A DNA stretch of 6,217 nucleotides, from positions 1 to 6,217 of the forward strand of contig CAMOEP010000150.1 in assembly GCA_946612185.1 (NCBI GenBank). Reading direction: 5' to 3'. Position 1 is the stretch's first letter, and every line of letters starts with the position of its first letter. A program made the translations under genes and the position numbers. Shown one piece after another: positions 5,597 to 6,217 of this stretch. Under the pieces are notes generated by a model. The model saw only the letters and a list, made by a program, of their open reading frames with translations, was not told the origin of the DNA and did not search any database. This stretch comes from an uncultured Ruminococcus sp. GTDB lineage: Bacteria > Bacillota > Clostridia > Oscillospirales > Ruminococcaceae.

Positions 5597-5691
5597 AAAA
5601 ATCGGCAAAGGAGGGGGAAAAAAGGGATCAGGAAAGGGAAGTCCAGAGGGGGAAACCTAAGGGAAAAAAGGGGGAGGAAATGCCGATTTTT
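5597..5691. repeat. 11-bp inverted repeat enclosing a 21-nt homopurine mirror repeat
   Basis: AAAAATCGGCA (5597-5607) is the inverse complement of TGCCGATTTTT (5681-5691). Between them, 5607-5627 and 5660-5680 form a perfect 21-nt mirror repeat made only of A and G. The left half contains GGAGGGGGAAAAAAGGG and the right half the same bases in reverse order. The 32 nt in between are also mostly purine. Homopurine mirror repeats are the sequence class able to form intramolecular triplex DNA. Its role here is unknown. Confidence 0.75.
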
Positions 5692-5727
5692 GTCGGGTTT
5701 AATTTGTTCCTCCCCCTTTTTTACCTT
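5659..5727. terminator. Purine/pyrimidine hairpin, terminator-like
   Basis: AAAAAAGGGGGAGGAA (5664-5679) pairs perfectly with TTCCTCCCCCTTTTTT (5707-5722). Four more pairs follow after one mismatch (5659-5662 with 5724-5727). The 27-nt loop contains a small CCGA/TCGG hairpin (5683-5686 with 5693-5696). A-tract and T-tract lie inside the stem, so it could stop transcription from either side, but the loop is longer than usual. It cannot form together with the 5597/5681 inverted repeat as a simple nested fold because the two interlock. Confidence 0.4.
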
Positions 5728-5752
5728 GGGCGTCCCCCTTTGGTGAACGTCC

Positions 5753-5813
5753 GTAAAACAGACAAATTTAGTAAAAGGAACGTGCGGCCTAAATCATTTT
5801 CCCAAAAAGTAAA
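5753..5813 (+). repeat. Left copy of the inverted repeat flanking tRNA-Thr
   Basis: This 61-bp sequence begins GTAAAACAGACAAATTTAGT and ends CCCAAAAAGTAAA. It recurs in inverted orientation at 6158-6217. The first 25 bases are identical. Over the full length I count five substitutions and a one-base gap. The motif GACAAATTTA within it also occurs at the -35 box of the tRNA promoter (5840-5849). Confidence 0.88.
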
Positions 5814-5837
5814 TGTGAGACTTTACTTCACTGATAC

Positions 5838-5866
5838 TTGACAAATTTATGGATTTGTTGTATAAT
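5838..5866 (+). promoter_or_regulatory. Consensus sigma-A promoter of tRNA-Thr
   Basis: A perfect -35 box TTGACA (5838-5843) and a perfect -10 box TATAAT (5861-5866) are separated by the optimal 17 bp. Transcription would start near 5873, giving a leader of about 40 nt before the tRNA, to be removed by RNase P. Confidence 0.92.
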
Positions 5867-5894
5867 ATAAATTGTGGAAACGTTCTGGTCAGAA

Positions 5895-5910
5895 TGTTCC
5901 ACATGGAACA
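5895..5910. promoter_or_regulatory. parS-like 16-bp near-palindrome, copy 2 (tRNA leader)
   Basis: TGTTCCACATGGAACA is the same 16-mer as at 4401-4416. Here the palindrome extends further, AATGTTCC with GGAACATT, giving an 8-bp stem that ends two bases before the tRNA. It could be a protein-binding site or a leader hairpin. Confidence 0.4.
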
Positions 5911-5913
5911 TTT

Positions 5914-5989
5914 GCTTGTGTAGCACAGTTGGTAGTGCAGCTCATTCGTAATGAGCAGGTCGCAGGTTCGAGTCCCGTCACAAGCTCCA
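5914..5989 (+). tRNA. tRNA-Thr (anticodon CGU), CCA encoded
   Basis: The acceptor stem GCTTGTG (5914-5920) pairs with CACAAGC (5979-5985). The D stem is GCAC/GTGC (5923-5926, 5935-5938). The anticodon stem is GCTCA/TGAGC with loop TTCGTAA, giving anticodon CGT at 5947-5949, which reads the threonine codon ACG. The T loop is TTCGAGT, the discriminator is T, and CCA (5987-5989) is encoded. G1-C72 and C2-G71 with a GU-ending anticodon agree with known threonine identity elements. The T stem (5962-5966 with 5974-5978) has one A-C mismatch and one G-T pair, so it is weaker than usual. The unit has its own promoter and terminator and sits between inverted repeats of about 60 bp. Confidence 0.95.
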
Positions 5990-5993
5990 AAAC

Positions 5994-6026
5994 AAAGCCG
6001 CTTAGATAGTTTCTAAGCGGCTTTTT
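5994..6026 (+). terminator. Rho-independent terminator of tRNA-Thr
   Basis: A perfect 13-bp stem pairs 5994-6006 with 6012-6024 (core GCCGCTTAGA) around a 5-nt loop, followed by TT and an AT-rich stretch. It begins five bases after the encoded CCA. Confidence 0.9.
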
Positions 6027-6157
6027 ATATTCGGTAAACTCTATCCCCTGCACGCTCACCAGTGACAGAGTGGATTTGATATAGCAAGTATGCCAAAACC
6101 GTATCCCTGATAATTACGAATGTAGCGGAATAGAATGTGTACGCTGTCCAGCAATAG
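6027..6157. other. Spacer between tRNA terminator and right inverted repeat, no supported gene
   Basis: There is no start-codon frame with a binding site. One minus-strand frame is free of stops from about 6174 to the stop at 6027-6025 and reads rather protein-like near its end (HSVTGERAGDRVYRI), but it has no ATG or GTG start. It may be a coding remnant or part of a larger repeat. Confidence 0.3.
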
Positions 6158-6217
6158 TTTACTTTTTGGGGAATTATTTAAGTCGCCCGTTTCTTTTACT
6201 AAATTTGTCTGTTTTAC
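6158..6217 (-). repeat. Right copy of the inverted repeat flanking tRNA-Thr (reaches window edge)
   Basis: Read on the minus strand from 6217 it starts GTAAAACAGACAAATTTAGT and ends CCCCAAAAAGTAAA, matching 5753-5813. Because the match runs to the last base of the window, its outer border is not known and the repeat may be longer, which would need checking against the left copy's flank. Confidence 0.85.

Noticed and set aside
5164..5598. 144-residue plus-strand frame and 89-residue minus-strand frame (5339-5608)
   Set aside because: They begin or end inside repeat B3 and cross the unrelated hairpin region with low-complexity composition. The minus frame needs a TTG start without a binding site.
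5571..5660. 29-codon frame rich in Lys and Gly (MDFKETVSVKIGKG...)
   Set aside because: The purine mirror repeat alone explains the Lys/Gly composition, and the nearest AAGGAG is 17 nt upstream of the ATG, too far for normal initiation.
5680..5841. 53-codon frame starting MPIFVGFNLF after GGGGGAGGAA
   Set aside because: The binding site is only 2 nt from the ATG, the start lies in a hairpin, and the frame ends inside the tRNA promoter. It is kept only as a low-interest observation.

Overview
This looks like a chromosomal segment of a Gram-positive, mid-GC gut or rumen Clostridia-type bacterium. A Ruminococcus-like member of the Oscillospiraceae is my best guess. The reasons are consensus sigma-A promoters, strong AGGAGG-type ribosome binding sites, a threonine tRNA with discriminator U and encoded CCA, and protein families typical of that group. 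The taxonomic call is inference only.

Layout. All protein genes are on the minus strand and are read from right to left. A CCA-adding-type tRNA nucleotidyltransferase with an HD domain (cca, 3219-4553) has two tandem promoters of its own (4586-4614 and 4655-4683). It is followed by a COG3541-type predicted nucleotidyltransferase (1722-2753), a TtcA-family PP-loop tRNA thiolase (928-1728) that overlaps it by 7 bp, and a two-membrane-segment DUF3592-like protein (206-889). A strong terminator (165-203) closes this group. At the left edge (1-106, minus) there is a possible gene start broken by a frameshift. On the plus strand at the right is a tRNA-Thr(CGU) (5914-5989) with a perfect-consensus promoter (TTGACA-17-TATAAT) and its own terminator.

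The unusual part is the non-coding DNA. Two clusters (2766-3226 and 4681-5401) consist of five copies, three full and two truncated, of a repeat of about 260-270 bp. Each copy has long imperfect inverted arms, a variable core, and a short hairpin at each outer end whose stem shows compensatory changes between copies. The left cluster fills the whole gap between cca and the next gene: the cca stop codon lies inside one end hairpin, and the other edge abuts the ribosome binding site of the next gene. The right cluster abuts the -35 box of cca.

To the right of the repeats, 5402-5837 carries no convincing gene but is highly structured. It has a perfect 21-nt homopurine mirror repeat (5607-5627 and 5660-5680) enclosed by an 11-bp inverted repeat and interlocked with a 16-bp polypurine/polypyrimidine hairpin. 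The tRNA-Thr unit is flanked by about 60-bp inverted repeats (5753-5813 and 6158-6217). A 16-bp parS-like near-palindrome occurs twice, once inside cca (4401-4416) and once just before the tRNA (5895-5910).

Together, cca, the TtcA-like gene and tRNA-Thr give the locus a tRNA maturation and modification flavour. The repeat family, the inverted-repeat tRNA cassette and the mirror-repeat element are the most likely undescribed features.
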